From contig NZ_CP070979.1 in the NCBI RefSeq assembly GCF_018417535.1, positions 806,001-870,000 on the forward strand: a stretch of DNA of 64,000 nt. The letters run 5' to 3'. Under the pieces are notes generated by a model. It was given only the letters and a program-made list of their open reading frames with translations, was not told the DNA's origin and searched no databases. Source of the stretch: Burkholderia pyrrocinia (GTDB lineage Bacteria; Pseudomonadota; Gammaproteobacteria; Burkholderiales; Burkholderiaceae). The translations under genes and the position numbers were made by a program. Below are positions 1 to 7,779 of this stretch, piece by piece; within the stretch, counting starts at the first letter, position 1, and every line of letters begins with the position of its first letter.

Positions 1-140
1 CTTCGCGGACGGCTGCGATCCGCATTTCCTGATCTGCACGAGCGTTCCTTTGCGGTAATTGCCTTGGCTTTCAATGTAGCAGCGCGGCTTCATGCCATTA
101 AGAGCTAAAATCCGCATGAAGCTAGAAGGTAGGCTTATAA

Positions 141-1052
141 ATGACGCGCTCTAATCTTTCCGATATCACCGCATTCCTGGCTGTCGCACGTGAGGGCAGC
201 TTCACGAAAGCAGCCGCAAAGCTCGGCGTCTCGCAGTCGGCGCTCAGTCAGACTGTGCGCAATCTGGAGTCGCGGCTCGGGCTGCGGCTTTTAACCAGGA
301 CCACTCGCAAGATCTCGCCGACGCAAGCTGGCGAACGGCTGATACAGTCGGTCGGTCCCCACCTGGACGAGATCGAGGCCGAACTGAGCGCGCTCACCGC
401 TTTGCGTGATACGCCTGCGGGCGTCGTCCGCATCGCCGCGGGAGAGCATGCAGCGGAACTGCTTTTGTGGCCGGTGATCTTGCGGCTGTTGCCTAACTAC
501 CCGGACATCACGATAGAAATCGTCATCGACAATGGACTCACCGATATCGTCGAGGAGAGGCTCGATGCAGGTGTACGGCTTGGTGAACAGGTTGCCAAAG
601 ATATGGTCGCCGTTCGCATCGGGCCCGATGTGCGAATGGCGGTGGTCGGTACGCCGGAGTATTTCGCAACGCACATGAAGCCCAAGACGCCGCAGGACTT
701 GACCGCGCACAACTGCATCAACATCCGGCTACCGACGGCCGGTGGAATATATGCGTGGGAGTTCAGAAAAGGCGGACGCGAACTGAACGTGCGCGTCGAA
801 GGGCAACTCGTGTTCAACACGGCAACGATGGCAGTGAAAGCCGCGCTCGCAGGCGTCGGTCTTGCCTTCGTTCCGGAGCAACGTGTGTTATCGCAACTCG
901 AAAACGGACAGCTTCTACGGGTGCTGTCTGACTGGTGCCCATCATTTTCGGGCTTCCATCTGTACTATCCGAGCCGCCGACAACCCACTCCGGCTTTCGT
1001 CGTCGTTGCGAATGCGCTTCGTCAAGGCGCGACGGGCCCCGGCATGAAATGA
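141..1052 (+). CDS. LysR-family transcriptional regulator
   Basis: A 303-residue protein with the standard LysR layout. An N-terminal winged helix-turn-helix occupies residues about 8-66 (FLAVAREGSFTKAAAKLG, then SQSALSQTVRNLE), and a substrate-binding domain fills residues about 90-295. Length is normal for the family. It most resembles the group that regulates adjacent oxidoreductase or efflux genes, but no obvious target is visible because the window begins just upstream. An AAGGTAGG-like ribosome site lies shortly before the ATG. The downstream neighbour is convergent, so the gene is probably monocistronic. The family call is firm; effector and targets are unknown. Confidence 0.93.
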   Translation: MTRSNLSDITAFLAVAREGSFTKAAAKLGVSQSALSQTVRNLESRLGLRLLTRTTRKISPTQAGERLIQSVGPHLDEIEAELSALTALRDTPAGVVRIAAGEHAAELLLWPVILRLLPNYPDITIEIVIDNGLTDIVEERLDAGVRLGEQVAKDMVAVRIGPDVRMAVVGTPEYFATHMKPKTPQDLTAHNCINIRLPTAGGIYAWEFRKGGRELNVRVEGQLVFNTATMAVKAALAGVGLAFVPEQRVLSQLENGQLLRVLSDWCPSFSGFHLYYPSRRQPTPAFVVVANALRQGATGPGMK

Positions 1053-1224
1053 AACATATAGGCTGTCGTCGCTGACTGCTTGGCAGTCCGCTATCGGTGG
1101 TCGAGCTGCCTCTCGGATGTCTTGTCGTTGTTGTACGCTGACGGCGGCTAATGGCCGAACACGGACAAACGGTATCGCGCGCCCCGGAAACCCGCGATGA
1201 GCCTTTTTTCCTCGCGGCCGCTTT

Positions 1225-2523
1225 CTACAGCCGCGTCGCCAGAAAATTGCGCGCGGTGCTCGTCAACCTCGACCACGGCCCCGGCCGCCGCTCGCTCCCC
1301 TGCTCGGCCAACCCACCCAGCGCCGCCTTCATCATCGCGAGTTCGCTCGCGAGCACCGCATCGCAGCCGAAACTGCCAGCCGCCGCGAGATCGACGATCC
1401 TGAGCGCCTGATCGACACACATCTGCCCATAAGCTGCCGTCGCGTCCGCATCGGCACGCGCGCCCAGCGTCGCTTCGGCCAGCTTGCTGGCCCACAGCGC
1501 GAGCGCATCGACCGGTGCGCTGCCGTCGCGCACCAGCAGCTTGCCGACTTCCATCGCGGCGAGATGGGCATCCTCGTTGTCGGAGTACGACAACGTCCGG
1601 CCGCGCACCGCATGGTTCCGGTGCGCGGCGCGCAGCGACGGCGTCAATCCGGTCAGGTTCGCGATCCACGCCTCCGCGGCGCTCAGGTACGCATGCGACC
1701 GGATCGCCAGATCGCAATCGAAGATCGCATCCGCGTGAGTCGTCGCATGACGCATCGCGAGCAGCCAGCAACCGAGAAAGGCGCGATACGCAGCGGCCGG
1801 CCCGACGTACGCCGCGTGCGCCTTGAAGAATTCGACGCAGTGACCGGCCGGCCGCTCGCCGACATACGGAAAATTGTCCGGCAGGTCGATGCGCAAGCCG
1901 ACGACGACCCGTTCGACCGCCGGCACGCTGCGGCCGCACGCGAGCGCCAGGAACGGCAGCGCGATGCAATGCGCATCGTGATGCGCGACGAGCCGGTCGC
2001 AACACGATTGCCACTGCGCGAGCGGATTGCGCGCGACGACGATGTGGACGACATCCGGGAATGCGCGACGCATCCACGCGAGCCGGCCGAGCGATTCGCC
2101 GAACCGGAACACCGGTATGCGGCCGCGATCGAACGCCTGCGCCATCAGTTCGCGCAGGAAGTATTCGATGTCGCCCGCGTATTCGGGCGTTGCCGCTTCG
2201 AACTGGTTGGCTGAAAAGGCCATCTCGACGCGCGACATGCCGAGCGCGTCCTGCCTGAGCGAATCGGCCACGCTCGCGGCCGTCCGCTGACCGGGCAACG
2301 GCATCGCGGCCGGCACACCGTCGGGGCCGGCGCTTGCGTATTGCTCGTAGTCGACCGGCGCGACCATCGCGCGCAGCGGTTCGTCGTAGGCCGTCACGCC
2401 GTCGAGATCGCGGAGGCAGGACCACAGCCAGCCGTCGGTCGCACCATGGCCGGAATGCAGAAACACCGCTTGCGTCGAGTTCATCGGGGTCATCGGATCG
2501 TTGCGTTGAAGTTCGTCCATCAC
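1225..2523 (-). CDS. sulfotransferase-like protein
   Basis: A 432-residue protein read from a GTG; ATGs at 2493 and 2484 are alternative starts. The N-terminus VFLHSGHGATDGWLW resembles the 5'-phosphosulfate-binding loop of sulfotransferase-fold proteins, and VARNPLAQWQS near residue 185 resembles the 3'-phosphate-binding segment. The C-terminal half is rich in Ala and helical and has no motif I recognise. Similar proteins elsewhere act on glycans or small metabolites using PAPS, but no acceptor can be inferred. The gene is transcribed away from the porin, with a long shared upstream region. The fold call is moderate; activity is unproven. Confidence 0.62.
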   Translation of the reverse strand: MMDELQRNDPMTPMNSTQAVFLHSGHGATDGWLWSCLRDLDGVTAYDEPLRAMVAPVDYEQYASAGPDGVPAAMPLPGQRTAASVADSLRQDALGMSRVEMAFSANQFEAATPEYAGDIEYFLRELMAQAFDRGRIPVFRFGESLGRLAWMRRAFPDVVHIVVARNPLAQWQSCCDRLVAHHDAHCIALPFLALACGRSVPAVERVVVGLRIDLPDNFPYVGERPAGHCVEFFKAHAAYVGPAAAYRAFLGCWLLAMRHATTHADAIFDCDLAIRSHAYLSAAEAWIANLTGLTPSLRAAHRNHAVRGRTLSYSDNEDAHLAAMEVGKLLVRDGSAPVDALALWASKLAEATLGARADADATAAYGQMCVDQALRIVDLAAAGSFGCDAVLASELAMMKAALGGLAEQGSERRPGPWSRLTSTARNFLATRL

Positions 2524-2968
2524 GTCGATCCAGTGTAGGTTCCGCTGCGGTTACCCGGATTACCGGCCTCGTTACCGTGACTTACCGGCGCATGTGATCT
2601 CCGCGAAAGCGGGTTTCGTACCAGCGCGAACGCAATTCCCCTTCCCGGTGCGATTTCCATTACGGCATTTGACGTGCGAATGCGCGGACGCGCGCCGCTG
2701 CGTTCCGGGGCACGAGCATCCGGTGCGGGCACATCCCCCCTCGGCGCGGCTCGCAAGGCAACACGCCCCGCTTCCGGAAAAACGATAAATCGATTGCACA
2801 CGCAACCATCACATTACGGAATTACCGATCGGAAACCTGCGGTAAACCCATCGTTGCGGAATCCCAACGGATCGAAAATTGTGTCGTGACCTAATGGCGG
2901 CTCCTGACGAAGGCCCACCGATTCGGCAGGAAGGAAAGCAGTCCCGTTACATGCCAGGAGAGTTCATG
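2524..2968. promoter_or_regulatory. divergent intergenic region, sulfotransferase-like gene / porin
   Basis: A 445-bp non-coding gap between divergent genes. It carries four TTACC direct repeats near 2551-2586 and more TTACCG/CGGTAA-type words near 2816-2845, so it is the likely site of regulation for the porin. No convincing gene is present; the short open frames here are composition artefacts. Confidence 0.5.
2551..2586 (+). repeat. phased TTACC(C/G)G direct repeats
   Basis: TTACC occurs at 2551, 2560, 2572 and 2582, spaced 9, 12 and 10 bp, close to one helical turn each. Three of the four copies continue as CGG or GG. They sit just upstream of the sulfotransferase-like gene start and in the long porin leader, so they may be a multimeric regulator site. 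This is pattern evidence only. Confidence 0.45.
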
Positions 2969-4132
2969 ATGATAGGAATTTTGAGGAAATCGTTGTTGTC
3001 GCTCGCGTTGCTGTCCGGCCTCACGGCTGCGCATGCACAGAGCACGGTGACGCTGTACGGCGTCATCGACGAGTCGATCCAGTTCACGCACAACGCCACG
3101 CCCACCGGCAGCAACCAGCTTGGCCTTTACTCGGGCAACCTGTCCGGCAGCCGCTGGGGCCTGATGGGCAGCGAGGATCTCGGCGGCGGGCTGAAGGCGA
3201 TCTTCCAGCTCGAGAACGGCTTCAACGTCAACAACGGCAAGATGGGCACCTACAACGGCACGACGTCGCTGTTCGGCCGCCAGGCGTACGTCGGCCTGCA
3301 AAGCAACCAGTACGGCACGCTCACGCTCGGCCGCCAGTACGATCCGCTGGTCGACCAGGTTCAGGGGCTGACCGACGACGCGTACTTCGGCAGCACGTTC
3401 GCGACGGCCGGCGACGTCGACAACTACGACAACAGCTCGCGCACCAACAACGCGATCAAGTATCTTTCGCCGAGCTACGGCGGTCTGCAGGTCGAGACGA
3501 TGTACGCGCTCGGCGGCGTCGCGGGGCAAACCGGATCGGGGCAGACGTGGTCGGTCGCCGCCTCGTACAACAACGGTCCGTTCTCGCTGGCCGCCGGTTA
3601 CTACGTGGCGGACAACGCGAATTCGACGGTCGTGCGCACCGGCTGGTCGTCGACGTCCGACGGCACTTTCGACGGCCCGGTCAACTCGGGCTATGCGACG
3701 GCGAAGTCGATCAATATCGCGCGTGTCGCCGCACGCTACGTCGCCGGACCGTATACGGTCGGCCTTTCGTACAGCAATGCGGCATACAAGGCGGACGCGC
3801 AATCGGCGTTCGCGTCGAACGAGAAGTTCAACACCGGCCAGGCGTACTTCAACTACCAGGCCACGCCGGCGCTGCTGCTCGGCCTCGGCTACAGCTATAC
3901 ACATGCGAGCGGCGATACCAACGCGTCCTATAACCAGGTGTCGCTCGGCGCCGATTACAGCCTGTCGAAGCGGACCGACGTGTATCTCGTCGGTGCATGG
4001 CAGAAGGCGACCGGCACGCAGTTGAACGCGGACGGCACGGTATCGAGCGCCGAAGCGTCGATCGGCTCGTACGGCGTCGGCGGCACGGACAGTCAGGAAA
4101 TGGTCAGCCTCGGCATTCGCCACCGGTTCTGA
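2969..4132 (+). CDS. Gram-negative outer-membrane porin (OmpC/Porin_4 type)
   Basis: General diffusion porin of the Burkholderia type, about 387 residues from the chosen ATG. The open frame extends upstream to a TTG at 2879, but a clean ribosome site (CCAGGAG, 2954-2960) and a signal peptide (ILRKSLLSLALLSGLTAAHAQ) place the start at 2966 or 2969. The mature protein opens with SSVTLYGV-like sequence (STVTLYGVIDESIQF) and contains GSEDLGGGLKAIFQLE, SLFGRQAYVGLQ and TLGRQYDP, all hallmarks of beta-proteobacterial porins. It ends in HRF with the C-terminal Phe needed for Bam-dependent insertion. It forms trimeric barrels in the outer membrane. Monocistronic, with a hairpin just downstream. Confidence 0.95.
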   Translation: MIGILRKSLLSLALLSGLTAAHAQSTVTLYGVIDESIQFTHNATPTGSNQLGLYSGNLSGSRWGLMGSEDLGGGLKAIFQLENGFNVNNGKMGTYNGTTSLFGRQAYVGLQSNQYGTLTLGRQYDPLVDQVQGLTDDAYFGSTFATAGDVDNYDNSSRTNNAIKYLSPSYGGLQVETMYALGGVAGQTGSGQTWSVAASYNNGPFSLAAGYYVADNANSTVVRTGWSSTSDGTFDGPVNSGYATAKSINIARVAARYVAGPYTVGLSYSNAAYKADAQSAFASNEKFNTGQAYFNYQATPALLLGLGYSYTHASGDTNASYNQVSLGADYSLSKRTDVYLVGAWQKATGTQLNADGTVSSAEASIGSYGVGGTDSQEMVSLGIRHRF

Positions 4133-4142
4133 TCGCAACCGA

Positions 4143-4170
4143 CGCCGGCCATCGATCGCGACGGCCGGCG
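4143..4170 (+). terminator. hairpin downstream of porin gene
   Basis: A perfect 8-bp inverted repeat, CGCCGGCC and GGCCGGCG, separated by 12 nt and starting about 10 nt after the porin stop. There is no U-tract, so it may be a weak terminator or an mRNA-stabilising stem. Confidence 0.4.
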
Positions 4171-4530
4171 CACGATAGTCCGTTACCGCGACACACCCGC
4201 ATTGCACCGCAATCGTTTGAAATATTGTGGCCTTCCAACGCGCTGAAATGCGTTCCCCCACGCGAAAATCCGGAAAACGACGGCCCGTCACGCGTCGTGA
4301 CGCAGCATCGATTACCGATCGCGCACATTGCCCGCTGTCACCATCGCCAGATATCTCAATAATGGTCGGCCACTTTTGCGCGATGTCCAATTCATTCCGC
4401 TTACAACGCATCCATCCTGGAGTCCTGAATATGACGAAACAATCTTGAAATTTATTTGACGATCGCGTGACCTATGCTTCCGTCACACCGCATACCGGCC
4501 ACGCCGATGGCGGCAGTCCTCCCCGACAGC
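4171..4530. other. intergenic gap without a recognised gene
   Basis: About 360 bp between the porin hairpin and the hexamer repeat. It is locally less GC-rich (for example TTGAAATATTG near 4215 and ATCTTGAAATTTATTTGACG near 4443-4462) and probably contains the promoter of the 4568-4942 gene. I see no coding region or RNA gene. Confidence 0.4.
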
Positions 4531-4560
4531 GAAAGCGAAAGTGAAAGTGAAAGTGAAAGG
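4531..4560 (+). repeat. hexanucleotide tandem repeat GAAAGN x5 in ribosome-binding region
   Basis: Five consecutive 6-bp units: GAAAGC, three GAAAGT, then GAAAGG. The last unit (4555-4560) is itself a plausible Shine-Dalgarno sequence 7 nt before the ATG at 4568. The units also translate in frame if the upstream ATG at 4541 is used (MKVKVKG). Unit gain or loss would change the spacing or strength of the leader without shifting frame. Confidence 0.7.
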
Positions 4561-4567
4561 CCCGATC

Positions 4568-4942
4568 ATGTATCACACGATGCGCATGGAAGTCTCCACC
4601 GAATCCGGGTATCCAGTGATCAGGTTCACGATCGACGGCCAGACGTCGATACTCGGCGTGCACGACATCGACCAGATGATCCTGCAGCTCGCGTCCGCGC
4701 GGGCCGCGATGCAGCCGACGCATCCGGTCGAGCCGCCGGAAGGCCAGTATCCGTTGCAGATCGACCCATGCTGGCGCGTCGACCGGCTCGCCGATTACGA
4801 CGGCGCGGTGCTGTCGATCCGTCACGTCGGGATGGGCTGGATCGCGTTCGCGCTGCCCTCCGTCAACCTGACCAACCTCGTCGAAGCACTCGCGGCGCCG
4901 CCGGAAACGAGCGCGCCGGTCAACCACGCGATGCTGAACTGA
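4568..4942 (+). CDS. small conserved-looking protein of unknown function
   Basis: A 124-residue protein (MYHTMRMEVSTESGYPV...) with no signal peptide or membrane segment and an acidic, soluble composition. I do not recognise the family. The middle contains HDIDQMILQLASARAAMQP, a likely helix, followed by a W/P-rich segment. I chose ATG 4568 because the GAAAGG unit of the tandem repeat sits at the right distance as a ribosome site; an in-frame ATG at 4541 lies inside the repeat. It lies directly upstream of a second small unknown gene and the bamA-lptD pair, so it may be part of that transcription unit. Confidence 0.62.
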   Translation: MYHTMRMEVSTESGYPVIRFTIDGQTSILGVHDIDQMILQLASARAAMQPTHPVEPPEGQYPLQIDPCWRVDRLADYDGAVLSIRHVGMGWIAFALPSVNLTNLVEALAAPPETSAPVNHAMLN

Positions 4943-5074
4943 TGCGCAATCGGCGCTGACCGACGTCGTGTCAGATTTATGAATCCGGTTCAATTTAATT
5001 CGCACCACGAATCATTTCCGTGATCCTCGCCACACCGGCCCGGATCGTGGTTTTCCGTTCCTTTCTGCCCGGAC

Positions 5075-5431
5075 ATGCCCATCATGCGAATCCCTTCCCC
5101 GACCGCCGCGCTCGCCCGGCGCCCCACTGCGTATGCGCTGTCGGATCTCGGCGCCTGCACCTGGTACCTGCTGCCGATCGATTCGCGGCAAGCCGCTGCC
5201 GATGCCGGCCACGCGCACGCATTCGATTCACACCCGATCTTCCGCTGCCGGCTCGTCGGCCGCTACGCAGCGGGTTTGTCGCTGAACGCTGTCTGCGGCA
5301 ACGGCTACGCAACCGTGCATCAGCTTGCCGAATCGCATGTCGACGCGGTGTCGCGCCTGCGCGTGCGCGATGCGCTGAACGACGCCGAGCATCGCGTCCA
5401 CACGTTCGACGACGGGATCGACTGGCAGTGA
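5075..5431 (+). CDS. small unknown protein upstream of bamA-like gene
   Basis: A 118-residue protein (ATG 5084 would give 115). No recognised domain. It has two Cys and a His-rich middle (AGHAHAFDSHPIFRC), no strong signal peptide and no transmembrane segment. Its stop codon overlaps the GTG start of the bamA-like gene (GTGA, 5428-5431), which suggests translational coupling and makes it likely to be a real gene. The same locus is open in other frames for long stretches because of high GC, so length alone is not the argument; the start-stop overlap is. Confidence 0.5.
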   Translation: MPIMRIPSPTAALARRPTAYALSDLGACTWYLLPIDSRQAAADAGHAHAFDSHPIFRCRLVGRYAAGLSLNAVCGNGYATVHQLAESHVDAVSRLRVRDALNDAEHRVHTFDDGIDWQ

Positions 5432-7779
5432 AGACGCATTCGATGAGGTTCGGCTGGCTCGCCCGGCTTTGCTGGCTCACGCCGGCCGCATTCCCGGTTC
5501 ACGCGCAGCCGGCGCAAGCCGCGCAAGCGGCGCCCGATGCACCGGCGTCGACCGGTGTCACGATCCAGGACATCCGCGTCGAAGGCCTGACGCGCGTCGA
5601 GCCCGGCACCGTGTTCTCGTATCTGCCGTTCAAGATCGGCGACACCTTCACTGACAGCAAGGCATCGTCCGCGATCCGCGCGCTCTATGCGACCGGCTTT
5701 TTCAACGACGTCAGGATCGAGACCGAAGGCAACATCGTGATCGTAAACGTCGCAGAGCGCTCGGTGATCGGCACGATCGATTTCGCGGGGCTGCACGAGT
5801 TCGACAAGGACGCGATCGAAAAGGCGATGAAGTCGGTCGGCCTGGTGTCCGGGCATGCGTACGACCCGTCGCTCGTCAGCAAGGCCGAGCAGGAACTCAA
5901 GCGGCAGTACCTGATGCGCGGCTACTACGCGGCCGAGGTGACGACCACGGTAAGCCCGATCGACCGCAACCGCGTGGCGCTGCTGTTCTCCGTCGTCGAA
6001 GGGCCGAGCGCGAAGATCCGGCAGGTCGCCTTCATCGGCAATCGCGTGTTCGACGATGCCACGTTGCGCAACGAGATGCAGCTTTCGACGCCGAACTGGT
6101 TCTCGTGGTACACGAAGGACGACCTGTATTCGAAGGACAAGCTCGCGACCGATCTCGACAACGTCCGCGCGTACTACCTCGATCGCGGCTACCTGGAGTT
6201 CAGCATCGACTCGACCCAGGTGTCGCTGTCGCCGGACCGCAAGGAGATGGACCTGACGATCGCGGTGCACGAGGGCGAGCCGTACACGATCTCGGGCATC
6301 CGGCTCGCCGGCGACCTGCTCGATCGCGAGGCCGAGCTGAACCGGATCGTCTCGATCCGCGCGGGCGAGCGTTTTTCCGCGGCGAAGCTCAAGAACACCA
6401 CGCAGGCGCTGATCGACAAGCTCGGCGAATACGGCTACGCGTTCGCGACGATCAATACCGTGCCGCAAATCGACCAGCAGCATCACAAGGTCGACCTCAC
6501 GCTGCAGGTCACGCCCGGGCGTCGCGTCTATGTTCGGCACGTCGACATTTCCGGCAACACGCGCACGCGCGACGAGGTGATCCGCCGCGAGATTCGGCAG
6601 ATGGAAGATGCTTGGTTCGATTCGTCGCGGCTCAAGCTGTCGAAGGATCGCATCAACCGCCTCGGCTATTTCACCGACGTCGACGTCACGACCGTGCCGG
6701 TCGAAGGCAGCGCCGACCAGGTCGACGTGCACGTGAAGGTCACCGAGAAGCCGACCGGCTCGATCTCGCTCGGTCTCGGCTACGGCTCCGGCGAAGGCCC
6801 GATCATCTCGGCCGGCGTGTCGCAGGACAACGTGTTCGGCAGCGGCCAGTCGATCGCCGTCAACGTCAGCACCGCGACGACGACGCGCACGCTGAACATA
6901 TCGCAGACCGATCCGTACTTCACGATCGACGGCATCAGGCGCATCACCGACGTGTACTACAAGACGACGCAGCCGCTCTACTACTCGAGCACCAGCGACA
7001 CGAGCTTCCGGATCATTTCCTACGGTGCGGACATGAAATTCGGCATTCCGTTCTCCGAGAGCGACATGGTGTATTTCGGGCTCGGGCTCGAACAGGATCG
7101 CCTCGACATCGATTCGACGACGCCGCAGAGCTATATCGACTACGTGAACACGTTCGGCCGCGTGTCGAACGTCGCACCGGCCACGGTCGGCTGGTCGCGC
7201 GACATGCGCGACAGCGCGCTGATCCCGGGGCGCGGTTATTTCCTGCAGGCGAACGCGGAATACGGCACGCCGGCCGGCTCCGTGTCGTACTACAAGACGG
7301 ACGTGCAGGCGCAGTACTACCACTCGTTCGCGCGCGGCCTCGTGCTCGGGATGAACTTCCAGGCCGGCTACGGCAACGGTCTCGGCGGGCAGCCGTACCC
7401 GATCTTCAAGAACTACTTCGCGGGCGGCATCGGTTCGGTGCGCGGCTACGAGCCCGGCTCGCTCGGCCCGCGCGACGCAACGACCGGCGACCCGATCGGC
7501 GGCTCGAAGATGGTGGTCGGCAACGTCGAGATGACCGTCCCGCTGCCCGGCACCGGCTACGACCGCACGCTGCGCGTGTTTACGTTCGTCGACGGCGGCA
7601 ACGTCTGGGGCACCGAAGGCAATAGCGTCGGCGCGAACGGCTTGCGGTACAGCTACGGCATCGGGCTCGAATGGATCTCGCCGATCGGCCCGCTGAAGAT
7701 CGACTACGCGCTGCCGATCGCCCACCACACCGGCGACCAGTACCAGAAGTTCCAGTTCCAGATTGGCACGTCGTTCTGA
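5428..7779 (+). CDS. bamA: BamA-like outer-membrane assembly factor (Omp85 family)
   Basis: About 783 residues, the usual BamA length. A signal peptide (FGWLARLCWLTPAAFPVHAQ) is followed by successive POTRA domains across residues about 40-440, recognisable by repeats such as GTVFSYLPFKIGDTF, YLMRGYYAAEV, YYLDRGYLEFSI and LGEYGYAFATI. The C-terminal half is an Omp85 beta-barrel with the lid motif VRGYEPGSLGP and a terminal Phe (IGTSF). BamA inserts beta-barrel proteins into the outer membrane. The essential copy normally sits between rseP and skp/lpxD; that context is absent here, so I read this as a paralogue. Start GTG 5428 overlaps the preceding stop; ATG 5443 is the alternative. Its end overlaps the lptD-like gene. 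Confidence 0.9.
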   Translation: MKTHSMRFGWLARLCWLTPAAFPVHAQPAQAAQAAPDAPASTGVTIQDIRVEGLTRVEPGTVFSYLPFKIGDTFTDSKASSAIRALYATGFFNDVRIETEGNIVIVNVAERSVIGTIDFAGLHEFDKDAIEKAMKSVGLVSGHAYDPSLVSKAEQELKRQYLMRGYYAAEVTTTVSPIDRNRVALLFSVVEGPSAKIRQVAFIGNRVFDDATLRNEMQLSTPNWFSWYTKDDLYSKDKLATDLDNVRAYYLDRGYLEFSIDSTQVSLSPDRKEMDLTIAVHEGEPYTISGIRLAGDLLDREAELNRIVSIRAGERFSAAKLKNTTQALIDKLGEYGYAFATINTVPQIDQQHHKVDLTLQVTPGRRVYVRHVDISGNTRTRDEVIRREIRQMEDAWFDSSRLKLSKDRINRLGYFTDVDVTTVPVEGSADQVDVHVKVTEKPTGSISLGLGYGSGEGPIISAGVSQDNVFGSGQSIAVNVSTATTTRTLNISQTDPYFTIDGIRRITDVYYKTTQPLYYSSTSDTSFRIISYGADMKFGIPFSESDMVYFGLGLEQDRLDIDSTTPQSYIDYVNTFGRVSNVAPATVGWSRDMRDSALIPGRGYFLQANAEYGTPAGSVSYYKTDVQAQYYHSFARGLVLGMNFQAGYGNGLGGQPYPIFKNYFAGGIGSVRGYEPGSLGPRDATTGDPIGGSKMVVGNVEMTVPLPGTGYDRTLRVFTFVDGGNVWGTEGNSVGANGLRYSYGIGLEWISPIGPLKIDYALPIAHHTGDQYQKFQFQIGTSF

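Noticed and set aside
2891..4411. 506-codon minus-strand frame antisense to the porin
   Set aside because: Composition-driven Arg/Val-rich shadow; the porin frame has a signal peptide, a ribosome site and family motifs.
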